DNA of 64,000 nucleotides from an uncultured Bacteroidales bacterium (GCA_944326335.1 CALVDM010000005.1:1-64000); one strand, 5' to 3'; positions 9,801 through 18,813 are shown, counted from the first letter of the stretch. Translations and numbers: made by a program. Notes: a model not told the origin generated them from the sequence alone.

Positions 9801-10035
9801 TCCCTATGAATGAGAAGACGAGGGTCTTCCCCTGGGCGTCGCCGACGCTTATGGCATACTTGCCGTCCACGTCGGTGGATGTGCCCGTAGTGGTGCCGTC
9901 TATGAATACTGACACACCTGCAAGAGGCTGTCCTCCGGTATCCTTGACTACACCAGTGATCTGCTGGGCAGACACCGTGAAGGTGACAAGCAGCCCTGCG
10001 ATCAATAGATAAATCTTAGAAGTCAGATTGTTCAT
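6817..10035 (-). CDS. SusC/RagA-family TonB-linked outer-membrane transporter
   Basis: 1072 residues. Signal peptide to about residue 23 (TVSAQQ), then a CarboxypepD-regulatory-like Ig domain (about 24-110, ITGVVKDTGGQPLAGVSV). The plug domain (about 115-240) has the family-specific IDVLKDAFSTAIYGSRGANGV motif region. The rest is a large beta-barrel ending in GVNLTF, the typical aromatic C-terminus for outer-membrane insertion. It imports oligosaccharides through the outer membrane using TonB energy, working with the SusD partner encoded just downstream. There is no N-terminal DUF4880/FecR-type signalling domain, so control is more likely by the HTCS nearby than by an ECF sigma factor. Its 5' flank (10036-10132) holds a weak promoter-like site and the terminator of the upstream unit. 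Confidence 0.95.
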   Translation of the reverse strand: MNNLTSKIYLLIAGLLVTFTVSAQQITGVVKDTGGQPLAGVSVFIDGTTTGTSTDVDGKYAISVGDAQGKTLVFSFIGMRTQEVRIGNSSVYDIVMEDDSNFLEETVVIGYATVKRKDLIGSVSSVDSKALAAMPVTTVTEALTGRMAGVQVTTTEGDPDADVKIRVRGTGSITQDSSPLYIVDGFPVESISDIPASDIQSIDVLKDAFSTAIYGSRGANGVILVTTKGGTSGKFSVSYNAYWGQKWMANKDAIQVNSPYDFVKNQYELSLIRDKYEDSYVPAFGVYEDMGLYENVQGNDWISQVFGNTGRVFSHNISVSGSTDKVRWTASYSHLGDNAIMTGSTYRRDNLNFKTTYKPIKELTFDINARYSNTQIMGSGANSINDTGSTSGNGRLKHAVQYTPIPLEGAIQGSDLEEDYGDNAPPLQSVADNDNKRIRRNWTVNGAVTWHIIKNLNLKVEGGLDSYTQENNRFYGLTTYYVGNTAQYKDKPAAQYTDLYRQRIRNTNTLSYNFSEVFKDERHKLDLLAGQEYIVTKQNTLTSMVENFPEFFDSEMAWNFMSTGTPISTNNYYDPNDVLLSFFGRVNYTFDERYSVSATMRADGSSKFAKGHQWGYFPSAAAAWTISNEPWMKSASGWLDNLKLRYSFGTAGNNNIPAGMTALNFASNNTSWISMGNTYWSTVTDGGDTIMANEELTWEKTLSHNIGLDFSFFKGRLNGSVELYHNTTRDLLVQFPTGGSGYEFQYQNIGTIQNRGIEVSLNAVLVERDNFGLTLGANISLNKNKVMSLGGLDKIESESRWASSEIGVDYVVEAGQPLGNMFGYESDGYYTVNDFDTYDAAKGEWVLSSDVADASDIIGDEYLRPGAMKLVDQNGDKKITAADKKVIGNALPIGTGGINLSGYLYGIDFSANFNYVFGNDIYNANKIEFTSSRKYERRNLMKTDEKRWTNVDWTTGQLITDPDQLAQVNEGVELWSPAVGNAVFSDWAVEDGSFLRLTSATIGYTLPSHLTMKAKISRLRFYVTGTNLFCLTNYSGYDPEVDTRRSTPLTPGVDYSAYPKSIGFVVGVNLTF

Positions 10036-10065
10036 AAAACTTATTGGTTAGTGTTATTGAATATG

Positions 10066-10073
10066 CGAAAATA
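10066..10073 (-). promoter_or_regulatory. Possible -7 element for the susCD unit
   Basis: On the minus strand this reads TATTTTCG, one mismatch from the Bacteroidetes TAnnTTTG element, 31 bases before the susC start. A strong hairpin just upstream separates it from the preceding lyase gene. Activator-dependent promoters often have imperfect elements, so the match is only suggestive. Confidence 0.35.
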
Positions 10074-10132
10074 CTTAATGCGCACATCAAGGGCTGTCAC
10101 ATTTTATCGCAATGATTGTATTTTTTGACAAA

Positions 10133-10150
10133 GGAGCCCCGAAGGGCTCC
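10133..10150 (-). terminator. Terminator after the PL1 lyase gene
   Basis: A 7-bp GC-rich stem (GGAGCCC with GGGCTCC) closes on a UUCG tetraloop when read on the minus strand, followed by TTTGT. It lies 30 bases past the stop of the PL1 gene and ends the enzyme-regulator unit before susC. Confidence 0.75.
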
Positions 10151-10179
10151 CGTCACGTGTCTATTATGTGAAGAGACTG

Positions 10180-12018
10180 CTACAGGGCCTTGTAATCGGC
10201 ACCGGAGTTCTGCACCGAGACTATGTCGCGGACAAGATAATGGAGATACATCTCGAGGTTGGAATATCGTCCGTGCCTGTCGAGATTCATGGCTGCGGCA
10301 TCGGTCCCGTCGGAAGGGTCGAGGCCGAACTTGGTTTCAAACCAGTCGGGCATGCCGTCCCCGTCGTTGTCGGCTGTGGCCTCAAGCTCGTCGGCTGCGG
10401 CTGTGTACTGCGGCCAGCCACCGACTTCCGAAGGCAGGTCTATTATCTTCCCCGTGCCCGCCCTGGCATCAGCGGCAGCCCGCTCGTCCACGGCATCCCT
10501 CGCAAGGGAGGCTCCTCCATACCCGCACACTGCATCGAATGCCGCAGCTGCTGAATGGGTGCTGGTATATATCTCCCTGCCGGAAGGGTCCTCTATCGTA
10601 AGCGGAGAATCGAGGATTACGGCATTTGCCGGAGTCTTGTTGGTGTTGTCGTCGTGCCAGTACAGTCCGAGAAGATTGTCCAGGGCAAAGTCCGGATATT
10701 CCACATAGACGTTGCCGGACACATGAAGCTCCGGATAACCGTAGTCTATACCCTTTGATGTATAGATGCCGTTGACGTCATAGAAATATTCGCGGTCCCT
10801 CGAGTCTTTGCCCTGCCTGTAATAATTGTTCACGAGATTGAACCATCCGCCTTCACCTCCGTATGTGTTGTTGTTTCCCCAGTTGAAGACCACATTGTTG
10901 CGGTAGTCCACATGCCCCCTGCGGGCCGGATTGTCAGGATTTTCATAAATCTGAGGATGGTCGAAACGCGGATTCCGGCTGTCGTGGTTCGCGAGCATGT
11001 TGTGATGGAAGGATGCGTTCTTGCCTCCCCAAATCCCGCCATATCCGTGCTCACCCTTCGGGTGGTTAGAGTCCTTGAGGCTTTCTGTGAGGATGCACCA
11101 CTGCATGGTGAAGTTCTCGTTGCCGTAGAATGAGGCGCACTCGTCAATGGACCACGACATCGAGCAATGGTCGAGAATGATGTTCTTTTGTCTCCGTCCC
11201 CAGATGCAGTCTTCCCCGTCGGTATTCAGCACCTTGTTGCCGAGACGGAAACGGACGAAGCGGATTATCACATTGTCGGCCTCCACCACAGTGGCGTAGT
11301 TCTTTATGCAGATACCGTCACCGGGGGCCGTCTGGCCGGCAATCGTGATGTCCCCGTTCCTGATTCTCAGCTGTGATTCCAGTTCTATGATACCGGCCAC
11401 GTTGAAGACGACAATCCTCTTGCCGCTTGCCTCCACCGCGTCCCTGAGCGAACCTTCTCCCCTGTCGTTGAGATTGGTGACGGCGATGACACGGCCACCC
11501 CGGCCGCCGGTGGTGTACATCCCGCCGCCTTCAGCCCCGGGGAACGCCCTGGCCTTCCCGTCTTCCTCTACGGAAGGTATCCTGAACTCCTCGTAGTTTC
11601 CGAGGGGCTCGTCAGGGTCAGGATCCGGGTCCGGCTCCGGTTCAGGGTCCGGTTCGGGTTCGGACTGTCCCGGGATACCCTTCACCGGCGATGTGTAATC
11701 GGAATCCCCGTCAGGAGTATGAGTCTTCACCTTGCACTGGTATTCCGTGCCTGACGTCAGGCCACTGAAAGTGCATGAAGTCTCCGTCGTGGAATACTGC
11801 TGCCCGGTATAGGAGCCGTCCGCATATTCGAGACGGACCATGTAGCTCTGCGCGCCTTCAACTGCCGACCACGAGTATGTGAGATATGTATCGCCTACAT
11901 CGGACAGGCGGAAGTCCTCAGGAGGGAGTATCTGCACCGGGGTCTCCACCTGTATGTCCTGTGTGCAGCATATTGCCGCAGGAAGTATCATAAGAAGCAA
12001 TAAGTGTCTGAGTCGCAT
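10180..12018 (-). CDS. Pectate lyase family 1 lipoprotein with FnIII domain
   Basis: 612 residues. Lipoprotein signal with Cys17/Cys18 near PAAICC, one fibronectin III domain (about 35-118), then an acidic Pro-Asp/Glu linker (about 120-142) that holds the enzyme off the membrane. The catalytic domain (about 155-600) is a PL1 parallel beta-helix: AFPGAEGGG opening, ITIAGQTAPGDGI, LDHCSMSWSIDE (Ca-binding region) and the SRNPRFDHPQ segment with the catalytic Arg. It would cut de-esterified homogalacturonan by beta-elimination, leaving 4,5-unsaturated ends. The lipid anchor and linker point to action at the cell surface, as an endo-enzyme feeding SusCD. It follows the GH105-PL1 fusion by 73 bases. 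Its lyase domain is clearly related to the one in that protein, suggesting duplication. Confidence 0.9.
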   Translation of the reverse strand: MRLRHLLLLMILPAAICCTQDIQVETPVQILPPEDFRLSDVGDTYLTYSWSAVEGAQSYMVRLEYADGSYTGQQYSTTETSCTFSGLTSGTEYQCKVKTHTPDGDSDYTSPVKGIPGQSEPEPDPEPEPDPDPDPDEPLGNYEEFRIPSVEEDGKARAFPGAEGGGMYTTGGRGGRVIAVTNLNDRGEGSLRDAVEASGKRIVVFNVAGIIELESQLRIRNGDITIAGQTAPGDGICIKNYATVVEADNVIIRFVRFRLGNKVLNTDGEDCIWGRRQKNIILDHCSMSWSIDECASFYGNENFTMQWCILTESLKDSNHPKGEHGYGGIWGGKNASFHHNMLANHDSRNPRFDHPQIYENPDNPARRGHVDYRNNVVFNWGNNNTYGGEGGWFNLVNNYYRQGKDSRDREYFYDVNGIYTSKGIDYGYPELHVSGNVYVEYPDFALDNLLGLYWHDDNTNKTPANAVILDSPLTIEDPSGREIYTSTHSAAAAFDAVCGYGGASLARDAVDERAAADARAGTGKIIDLPSEVGGWPQYTAAADELEATADNDGDGMPDWFETKFGLDPSDGTDAAAMNLDRHGRYSNLEMYLHYLVRDIVSVQNSGADYKAL

Positions 12019-12069
12019 GTTTCTGTCTTGTCTATTCTATACCTTGGTTTATTTGTCTTTCATCGCATG

Positions 12070-12091
12070 TTGCGGTGTACATGCACCGCAA
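12070..12091 (-). repeat. Perfect intercistronic hairpin
   Basis: TTGCGGTG at 12070-12077 pairs with CACCGCAA at 12084-12091 around a 6-base loop. It abuts the stop codon of the GH105-PL1 gene and lies 52 bases before the PL1 start. With no T-run downstream on the minus strand it is more likely an mRNA-stability or partial attenuation structure than a full terminator. Confidence 0.6.
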
Positions 12092-14494
12092 TCATTTCAC
12101 GTCATTCTCGGAGTCGATTATGCCAGGAAGCCCTGTCACCGAGCCGAAATCCGAAATCTGCCCGGTCCGAATCTGCTCCACGACCCTCCTGTCGGCACCG
12201 TCGCGTACAAGTGAAGCCCCTGCTTCTCCGAGCACTTTCGCGAGGACATCACCGGAAGCGTCCGCAGTGGCAGGATACTTCATGAAAAACGGCTCCGAAG
12301 CCGTAATCTCCCCGTACTCCGATGCATAGCCGGCTATTTTCTCCGTGTCCGGCATCTTTCCGTAGCAGTTGCCCTCCTTCACAATCGAAGTGTCGTATAT
12401 GTTGTCACTTATGTAGAAGGAGCCCGGAATCATGGAAGTTGACTCCGAAGTGTAGACCTCGAGATAGCGTCCGTTCAGGTTTTTCGTGGCAGGTCCGGGG
12501 ATGAACACATTCCCGACAACGTTGAACCAGCCTTCCTCGCCCCCGTATATCGCCTTCATGCCCCAGTTGAAGACCACGTTGTTCACAAACTCGACAGTGC
12601 CGCGGAAAAAGAGCAGTTCTTGTCCGCCATATACCTGAGGGTGGTCGAAACGAGGGTTCCGGCTGTTGTTGTCGGCGAGGATGTTATGATGGAACGACAC
12701 GTTCCTGCCGCCCCAGATGCCGCCGTAGCCGTGCTCTCCTTTCCTGTGGATGGAACTGTTCAGAGCCTCGGATATGATGCACCACTGGATTGAGGCATCA
12801 CTGAAAGCATAGAACGATGCATTCTCGTCAGTGGCCCAGCTCATGGAGCAATGGTCTACAATGACGTTCCTGACGCGTCTGGCGCCGAGAGCGTCGTTCT
12901 CGTCCTTCATCTTCGAGCCCATACGGAATCTCATATACCGGATTATGACCTCGTCGGCACCGATATAAAGACCATGGTCCCTTATCGTTATGCCTTCCCC
13001 CGGGGCTGTCTCCCCGGATATGGTGATGTACGGGTCCTCTATCTTGAGCGTGGACTTCAGATGGATGTCTCCGGACACCGCAAACTCCACAATCCTCGGC
13101 CCCTCGGACTCTACCGCATGTCTGAGCGTGCCTTCCTCGCCGCTATCCTCGAGCGATGTCACGACATACACCTTGCCGCCCTTTCCGCCGCGGGTGTATT
13201 TTCCGCCGCCGTCAGCACCCTCGAACGCAAGTTCCCTCACTTCCGGCTCCGTGACTACCTTGCCTCCGCGCACAGCCTTGCCGTCGTAGACATATTCAAT
13301 ATTGTTTGCGGCCTCATATTCGAGTGACGCCCAGATGAACGGGCCTACACCCTTGCAGTCGTTGTCTATCACAGGCTCGCCGAGATAGTAGGAATACGTG
13401 CCGTCACGCATCTCCTTTCCGCCGAGTCCGGCGACAGAGCAGCAGGATGTTATTGAAATGGTGCCGTCAGAATTTTCCTTGACAAAGGCTTTTATGAATT
13501 TACCGTAGAGTTCACGGGAGTAGTCCCGCCACTCCGGAGATAACCAACCCTGACGGACACCTTTGAGATATCCGTAGACGAACATGGACGAAGCCGTGGC
13601 CTCGATGTAGTTGCCCTCCTTCCCCGGACAGTCCAGGACCTGGTACCACATCCCCGTCTCCGGGTCGGCAAATTCCGGAAGGAGTTCCATGATGTACCTG
13701 AACTTTTCAATCAGGTCCTTCCTCCCCGGATGCTTCTCCGGAAGATAGTCTATGGTCTCGGCAAGGGCAAGGACATACCATCCGCACGCGCGTCCCCATG
13801 CATGGGCGGACTGTCCCGTGAGGGAATCGGCCCAGAACATGCTCCGGGATTCGTCCCATGCGTGTCTGAACAGCCCGGTCGTGGGGTCGAAAGTATGCTT
13901 TGAAGCCACATCGAACTGATTGCAGATGTCGCTGAAAAGCGAGTCGCGCTCAGCTTTCGGAGAGAATTTCTTCGTGTATTCCGCATAGAAAGGCTGGGCC
14001 ATGTACAGACCGTCGAGCCATACCTGGTGCGGGTATATCTGCTTGTGCCAGAACGAGCCTTCCGAGGTGCGCGGCTGTGTGTCAAGCTGTTCCCTGAGTT
14101 TGCGGAGCACACGGCGGTACTTCTGCTCCCCGGTGTCGTAATAGAGCCTGTAGTATATGCGCCCAGGGCAGATATGGTCGACATTGTAGTTTTCCTTTTT
14201 GTATGTGACGACATTGCCGTCCTCGTCGGCCATCCTGTCAGCCCAGTCCTGCACATAGTCCACGGCATACTGCAGCCCGTACCTGTCCGCCACGTCGAGG
14301 AACGAAAGGAGTTCGAGACCGGTGGTGTAGTTCCACTTCAGTTTTCCCTGCCGCCCGTCGAGCCAGGATGCATCCGGATTTCTGAGCATCTCGGATTTCA
14401 TCATCCTCACGGAATACGGTTCCGGAGCAGCCGTTGCAGCGAACGCCTGCGACAGCAGCATCGTTGCGGCAGCTATGCAAACAAGTCTTTTCAT
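12092..14494 (-). CDS. Bimodular GH105 unsaturated uronyl hydrolase - PL1 pectate lyase
   Basis: 800 residues with a signal peptide (to about residue 23) and no lipobox, so probably periplasmic or secreted. Residues about 28-400 are a GH105 (alpha/alpha)6 barrel, with the YPHQVWLDGLYMA motif (Asp161 as likely catalytic acid) and GQSAHAWGRACGW. GH105 enzymes remove the 4,5-unsaturated galacturonate that lyases leave at the non-reducing end. Residues about 415-790 are a PL1 beta-helix with ISGETAPGEGI, VDHCSMSWATDE and SRNPRFDHPQ. One polypeptide thus both makes the unsaturated end and removes it, releasing the substrate of KduI. The start codon overlaps the HTCS stop by 4 bases (ATGA), implying translational coupling. 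Both active-site signatures look intact. Confidence 0.9.
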   Translation of the reverse strand: MKRLVCIAAATMLLSQAFAATAAPEPYSVRMMKSEMLRNPDASWLDGRQGKLKWNYTTGLELLSFLDVADRYGLQYAVDYVQDWADRMADEDGNVVTYKKENYNVDHICPGRIYYRLYYDTGEQKYRRVLRKLREQLDTQPRTSEGSFWHKQIYPHQVWLDGLYMAQPFYAEYTKKFSPKAERDSLFSDICNQFDVASKHTFDPTTGLFRHAWDESRSMFWADSLTGQSAHAWGRACGWYVLALAETIDYLPEKHPGRKDLIEKFRYIMELLPEFADPETGMWYQVLDCPGKEGNYIEATASSMFVYGYLKGVRQGWLSPEWRDYSRELYGKFIKAFVKENSDGTISITSCCSVAGLGGKEMRDGTYSYYLGEPVIDNDCKGVGPFIWASLEYEAANNIEYVYDGKAVRGGKVVTEPEVRELAFEGADGGGKYTRGGKGGKVYVVTSLEDSGEEGTLRHAVESEGPRIVEFAVSGDIHLKSTLKIEDPYITISGETAPGEGITIRDHGLYIGADEVIIRYMRFRMGSKMKDENDALGARRVRNVIVDHCSMSWATDENASFYAFSDASIQWCIISEALNSSIHRKGEHGYGGIWGGRNVSFHHNILADNNSRNPRFDHPQVYGGQELLFFRGTVEFVNNVVFNWGMKAIYGGEEGWFNVVGNVFIPGPATKNLNGRYLEVYTSESTSMIPGSFYISDNIYDTSIVKEGNCYGKMPDTEKIAGYASEYGEITASEPFFMKYPATADASGDVLAKVLGEAGASLVRDGADRRVVEQIRTGQISDFGSVTGLPGIIDSENDVK

Positions 14495-17400
14495 TGCTTT
14501 TCTGATTTATGTTCCTTTATGAAATCCACCGGAGACAGGCCGAAATGTTTCTTGAACGAACGGCTGAAGTAGCCGGGGTCTGAAAAACCGACCTTGTAAC
14601 ATGTCTCCGACACGGAATATTGTCCGCTTTTCAGGTAAAACGTGGCCTTCTCGAGTCTGAAATCCTGGATGAGTTCCACAGGTGACTTGCCCGTGAGCCC
14701 CTTTATCTTGTTGTACATCGAGGTCCTCCCCATCCCGACGTATGCCGCGAGCTGGTCGACAGTCACCTCGGCATCCGAGACATTCTGCTCGAGCCACTCC
14801 ATGACCTTCTTTATCAGGCTTTCATCCCTGTCGGTGATGACTATCTCATCCGGCTGTATCTCCACCTTGCCTCCTTTTCCGGTGTCTTTCCCGGCAGCGG
14901 AGAACCTGTCGAGGAGAGACTTCCTGCGGTCCAGGAGATTCTCTATCCTGGCAGTAAGGAGCTCCATGGTGAAAGGCTTGGATATGTAGCCGTCTACACC
15001 GTATTTCATGGCCTTGAGATGCGTGTCGTTCTCATGCCTTGCGGTAATCATTATGATAGGTATGTGGCTGGTGTTGAAGTCGCCGCGTATCCGGTTCACA
15101 AGGTCGATACCGTCCATCTGGGGCATCATCAGGTCAGTGACGATGATGTCCGGCATCCAGCCCTGGTCTATCAGGCCCAGGGCCTCCACCCCGTTGGAGG
15201 CATCGCGCACCTCATATCTGTTTATGAGCGAATTGTACATGTAAATCTTCAGCTCGGCATTGTCTTCCACGACCATCACCTTCACCGCCCCGGAAGGATA
15301 TGTAGGCTCCACCTTGTATTTGCTCAGCCCGTAGGATTCCGATTTGGCGGAGGACTCGTCCTGGACGGCATACTTCACGCTGCCTTCACTGAAATGCTCC
15401 TTGCCGAGGGCCATCCTCACATAGAAGCGTGAGCCCTTCCCCTTCTCGCTCTCCACCCATATCTTCCCGTTGTGCACATCGACTATCTCCTTGCAGAACG
15501 ACAGGCCGATGCCGCTGCTCGCCATTCCGTTGAACGGTGTCTCCGAAGTCGAGATGAACGGTTCGAATATCGTGGACTGCCTGTCCTTCGACACCCCTAT
15601 GCCGTTGTCCTTCACCATCATGGTGAATTCCTGCTCACCTTCCTTGTAGAATATGGCCACCTCTATCCTGCCACCGTCGGCCGTGTACTTGAAAGCGTTG
15701 GATATTAGATTGTATATCAGGGCCTCTATCCTTACGGAGTCCGCCCATATTATCAGAGAATCCACAGAATGGGTGAGACGCATCTCGATATGCCTCTCGA
15801 CAGACATGTCCTTGAAATCGTCATAGACCTGCTTCAGAAGCTGCACTATGTCTATCCTGCTTATGTTCAGCTGTATCTTTCCCCGGACTATCCTCCTGAT
15901 GTCCAGAAGCTGGTTCACGAGGGTGAGCATCCTTTTCGAGTTCTTCCACACGAGGTTCACGCTGTATTCGTCCGGAGAGCCGGGCTTCATCCTGTGCTTT
16001 ATATCCTCGATACCTCCGAGGATGAGTGTGAGCGGAGTCCGGAGCTCATGGGATATGTTGGTGAAGAAGCGGCTCTTGATGTCGTTCAGGCTGTCCTGCA
16101 GGGCAATGTCGTTCTTCATCTTCACGGAAGCCACGAACATCCTCACGAAAATCAGAATCACTGCCAATGCCGCTATGGAATAGAGGGTTATCGCCCACCA
16201 CGAAGCCCACGGATGCGGCTTCACCCTCAAATCCACGGATACGGTCTGCGGGTCGGAATAGCCGTCTTCGGTGGATGCGGACACCATGAATGTGTAGTTC
16301 CCGGCCGGGATACGGGAATAGGATACGGATGTGCTACCGTATGATGAAATCCAGTCCTTGTTGTAACCCTTCAGCCTGTATGTGTACTTGACATTGTTCT
16401 GAATCCTGAAGTTCAGGGAAGCGAAGTCGAAACTGAAGAACGAATAGTCATGAGGTATCACGAGCCTGCCGGAGACAGGTTTCCGCCTGCCGTCGACGGA
16501 AAAGCCGGACACCACAAGGTGCTTGTCTTCCGGAGCATAGCTGAACATGTCCGGGTCTATCCTGTAAAGGTTGTTCAGCGTGCCGAACACTATGGACCCG
16601 TCTGAAAGCCTCGAACAGGTGGCTTCGCTGAATGTCGTGGAAACCACCCCGTCGTATCTCGAATAGTTCACGACCGAGCGGTCCGCAGATGAGACTTTCG
16701 AGATTCCCGTCTCTGTGGAAAGCCATATAGCTCCATTGTCATCATCCACCGCCGCGAGGACGATGTTGCTGCTGAGCCCGTCCGCCTTGCTCACTATGTC
16801 GAACACCGGGCCGTCCCCGGTAAAGCGCAGCCTGTTCAGGCCGCCGCCGAACGTGCACAGCCATGTGTCGTCCTTCCTGTCGGTGAATATGTAGATTATG
16901 TCATTGTTCCCGAGGGAGTGTATGTCTCCCGGGATTTTCTGCACCACATGGAATTCCGTAAGTTCCGGATTCGCATCCGGATAGAACCAGACAAGCCCTC
17001 CGACCGTGGCCGCAAGCATCCTCCCGTCCGGCATGCAGTGCACATACCGCACCTTCTCCCCCACCTCGAGAGGATAGCCGGAAAAGTCCCTGTACACTGT
17101 GAAGAATCTCACGCTGTCAGCATCCGGCAACATGGAGAGCCCTCCTCCGTACGTCCCTATCCAGATGCGTCCCTGCCTGTCTTCCGTAACGGAATAGACA
17201 TCGTTGGAACTCAGGGACTTCGGGTCTGAAGAGTCGTGGCGGAACCGCCGTGCCACGACATATTGCCCACCCATTTCGCGCAGCTTGAGCAGGCCGTCAC
17301 CCTTTGTGCCGAGCCAGATGTTGCCGTCTGAATCCTCGAAGATGGAATATATGACACCGAAACCTTCCGACCCCCTAATCTTCCTGCAGGAAAGCATATC

Positions 17401-18792
17401 AGGCGTATAAAGGAAAAGTTCCTGACTTTTGGTCGCCACCCAGACGCGGTCCCGGGTGTCAGTGAGCACGGCCCTGACTTCCGAAGAGGAGACAGGGTCG
17501 TCGGATTCCGACGGAGGAGCAATCACCTCCACCTTCGGGGTTATCATCGTGGCCCTCTCGAGCCCCCTCCTGACAGTGGAGAACCAGAGCACTCCGGAGC
17601 TGTCCACCGTAAAACATGCGACGCCGTTCATGAAGCGGCAGTCCGGGAGCCCCTTCACGTTGTTAAGGGGCACTATCTCGTCATTTTCCCTGTCATAGTA
17701 GCCGAAGCCGTAGTTGTTCATCTTTATCCAGAGGCGGTCGCCCTTGCACAGCACCCTCGCGAGAGTGTCCGCATAATACGACATGACATTCCTCGGATGA
17801 CTGTAGTGTCTGAATGCCTGCTTCCGTGGATTCCAGGAAGCTATACCTGTCCTGTCGGTGACTATCCAGACCATGCCTTCAGGGTCCGGGAAAATGTATC
17901 TCACCCTTCCGATATCGCCCTTGTGGAAGGTGGTCCGGAACCCGGATGTGTCCACTTCTGCTATGGTCCCGTTCCTGAAACCGAAATAGAGGTGTCTGTC
18001 ATCGCCGCTGCCGGTAACTGTCATGGAGACAGCCGGTCCTGCCGCCTTGTCGGAAAATCCGTTGTGGGTTCTCTTGCCTGTCTTCTTGTCCATCACCATC
18101 ATCTCGGACGGTGAGGAGAACACGAGTTTGTCACCGAATTCCACGAAATCCGAGAATCCGGTATCCCTCGTAATCAGAGTCTGGCTTCCCGTCTCTGCAT
18201 CTATGGATGTGAGACCGAGTTCCGACACCACGTACACAATGCCCTCGGAGTCCTCGAAAATCTCCTTCACATGCTTGCCCACCGAATTTGTGGTGGTGCT
18301 CGAGTATAGCCGGGGCTCCAGGTTGCGGTCAAGCCTGTAGAGACCGGTCTCGGACAGGGCAATCCAGACATTCCCGGCTCTGTCGCAATGATATTTGTCC
18401 ACCCTCGCCTTGGCCAGTTCAGGACTTATGTCCCCGGGGACAGCCATGAATTCCTCGCTGACGGAATCGAACCTGTAGAACGAGTTGTCGTAGGTCGTTA
18501 TCCACAGATAGCCGCATGCATCTTCGCTGAGCGAGAGTATGCGGTTATGGGAAAGGTTCGAGTAGTCGCCCGGCTCCACGGTGTAGTTCACGAAATGATT
18601 GCCGTCGAACCTGTTGAGCCCGTACCATGTCGAAATCCATATATACCCGCTCCTGTCCTGCAGAATCTGGCTGATGTAATTGTGGGAAAGCCCGTCAGCT
18701 GATGAATAATGTTCAAACAGGCAGTCCATCGGCACTGCGCCGAGCTGCAGGGCCGCAAGACATGAGAGGAATGTCGTGACTATGGATTTCAT
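14491..18792 (-). CDS. Hybrid two-component system sensor-regulator (HTCS)
   Basis: 1433 residues. Signal peptide, then about 13 recognisable Reg_prop repeats of the G-x-[IL]-W-[IL]-[AGS]-T type (residues 30-720), enough for two periplasmic beta-propellers. A Y_Y_Y domain follows (about 760-850), then one membrane span (about 866-892). The cytoplasmic part has a HisKA domain with His915 in ISHELRTP, a HATPase with DNGIGVS and SSGIGLSF boxes, a receiver with phospho-acceptor Asp1220 in VTDLMMP, and a C-terminal AraC-type helix-turn-helix (about 1325-1425). HTCSs sense an oligosaccharide in the periplasm and activate their own utilisation locus. Here the likely inducer is an oligogalacturonide. 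The gene sits inside the enzyme operon, 21 bases after the CE12-CE8 gene and overlapping the GH105-PL1 start by 4 bases, which implies positive feedback on its own level. Confidence 0.95.
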   Translation of the reverse strand: MKSIVTTFLSCLAALQLGAVPMDCLFEHYSSADGLSHNYISQILQDRSGYIWISTWYGLNRFDGNHFVNYTVEPGDYSNLSHNRILSLSEDACGYLWITTYDNSFYRFDSVSEEFMAVPGDISPELAKARVDKYHCDRAGNVWIALSETGLYRLDRNLEPRLYSSTTTNSVGKHVKEIFEDSEGIVYVVSELGLTSIDAETGSQTLITRDTGFSDFVEFGDKLVFSSPSEMMVMDKKTGKRTHNGFSDKAAGPAVSMTVTGSGDDRHLYFGFRNGTIAEVDTSGFRTTFHKGDIGRVRYIFPDPEGMVWIVTDRTGIASWNPRKQAFRHYSHPRNVMSYYADTLARVLCKGDRLWIKMNNYGFGYYDRENDEIVPLNNVKGLPDCRFMNGVACFTVDSSGVLWFSTVRRGLERATMITPKVEVIAPPSESDDPVSSSEVRAVLTDTRDRVWVATKSQELFLYTPDMLSCRKIRGSEGFGVIYSIFEDSDGNIWLGTKGDGLLKLREMGGQYVVARRFRHDSSDPKSLSSNDVYSVTEDRQGRIWIGTYGGGLSMLPDADSVRFFTVYRDFSGYPLEVGEKVRYVHCMPDGRMLAATVGGLVWFYPDANPELTEFHVVQKIPGDIHSLGNNDIIYIFTDRKDDTWLCTFGGGLNRLRFTGDGPVFDIVSKADGLSSNIVLAAVDDDNGAIWLSTETGISKVSSADRSVVNYSRYDGVVSTTFSEATCSRLSDGSIVFGTLNNLYRIDPDMFSYAPEDKHLVVSGFSVDGRRKPVSGRLVIPHDYSFFSFDFASLNFRIQNNVKYTYRLKGYNKDWISSYGSTSVSYSRIPAGNYTFMVSASTEDGYSDPQTVSVDLRVKPHPWASWWAITLYSIAALAVILIFVRMFVASVKMKNDIALQDSLNDIKSRFFTNISHELRTPLTLILGGIEDIKHRMKPGSPDEYSVNLVWKNSKRMLTLVNQLLDIRRIVRGKIQLNISRIDIVQLLKQVYDDFKDMSVERHIEMRLTHSVDSLIIWADSVRIEALIYNLISNAFKYTADGGRIEVAIFYKEGEQEFTMMVKDNGIGVSKDRQSTIFEPFISTSETPFNGMASSGIGLSFCKEIVDVHNGKIWVESEKGKGSRFYVRMALGKEHFSEGSVKYAVQDESSAKSESYGLSKYKVEPTYPSGAVKVMVVEDNAELKIYMYNSLINRYEVRDASNGVEALGLIDQGWMPDIIVTDLMMPQMDGIDLVNRIRGDFNTSHIPIIMITARHENDTHLKAMKYGVDGYISKPFTMELLTARIENLLDRRKSLLDRFSAAGKDTGKGGKVEIQPDEIVITDRDESLIKKVMEWLEQNVSDAEVTVDQLAAYVGMGRTSMYNKIKGLTGKSPVELIQDFRLEKATFYLKSGQYSVSETCYKVGFSDPGYFSRSFKKHFGLSPVDFIKEHKSEKQ

Positions 18793-18813
18793 GACCGGAT
18801 ATTTCTAATAAAT

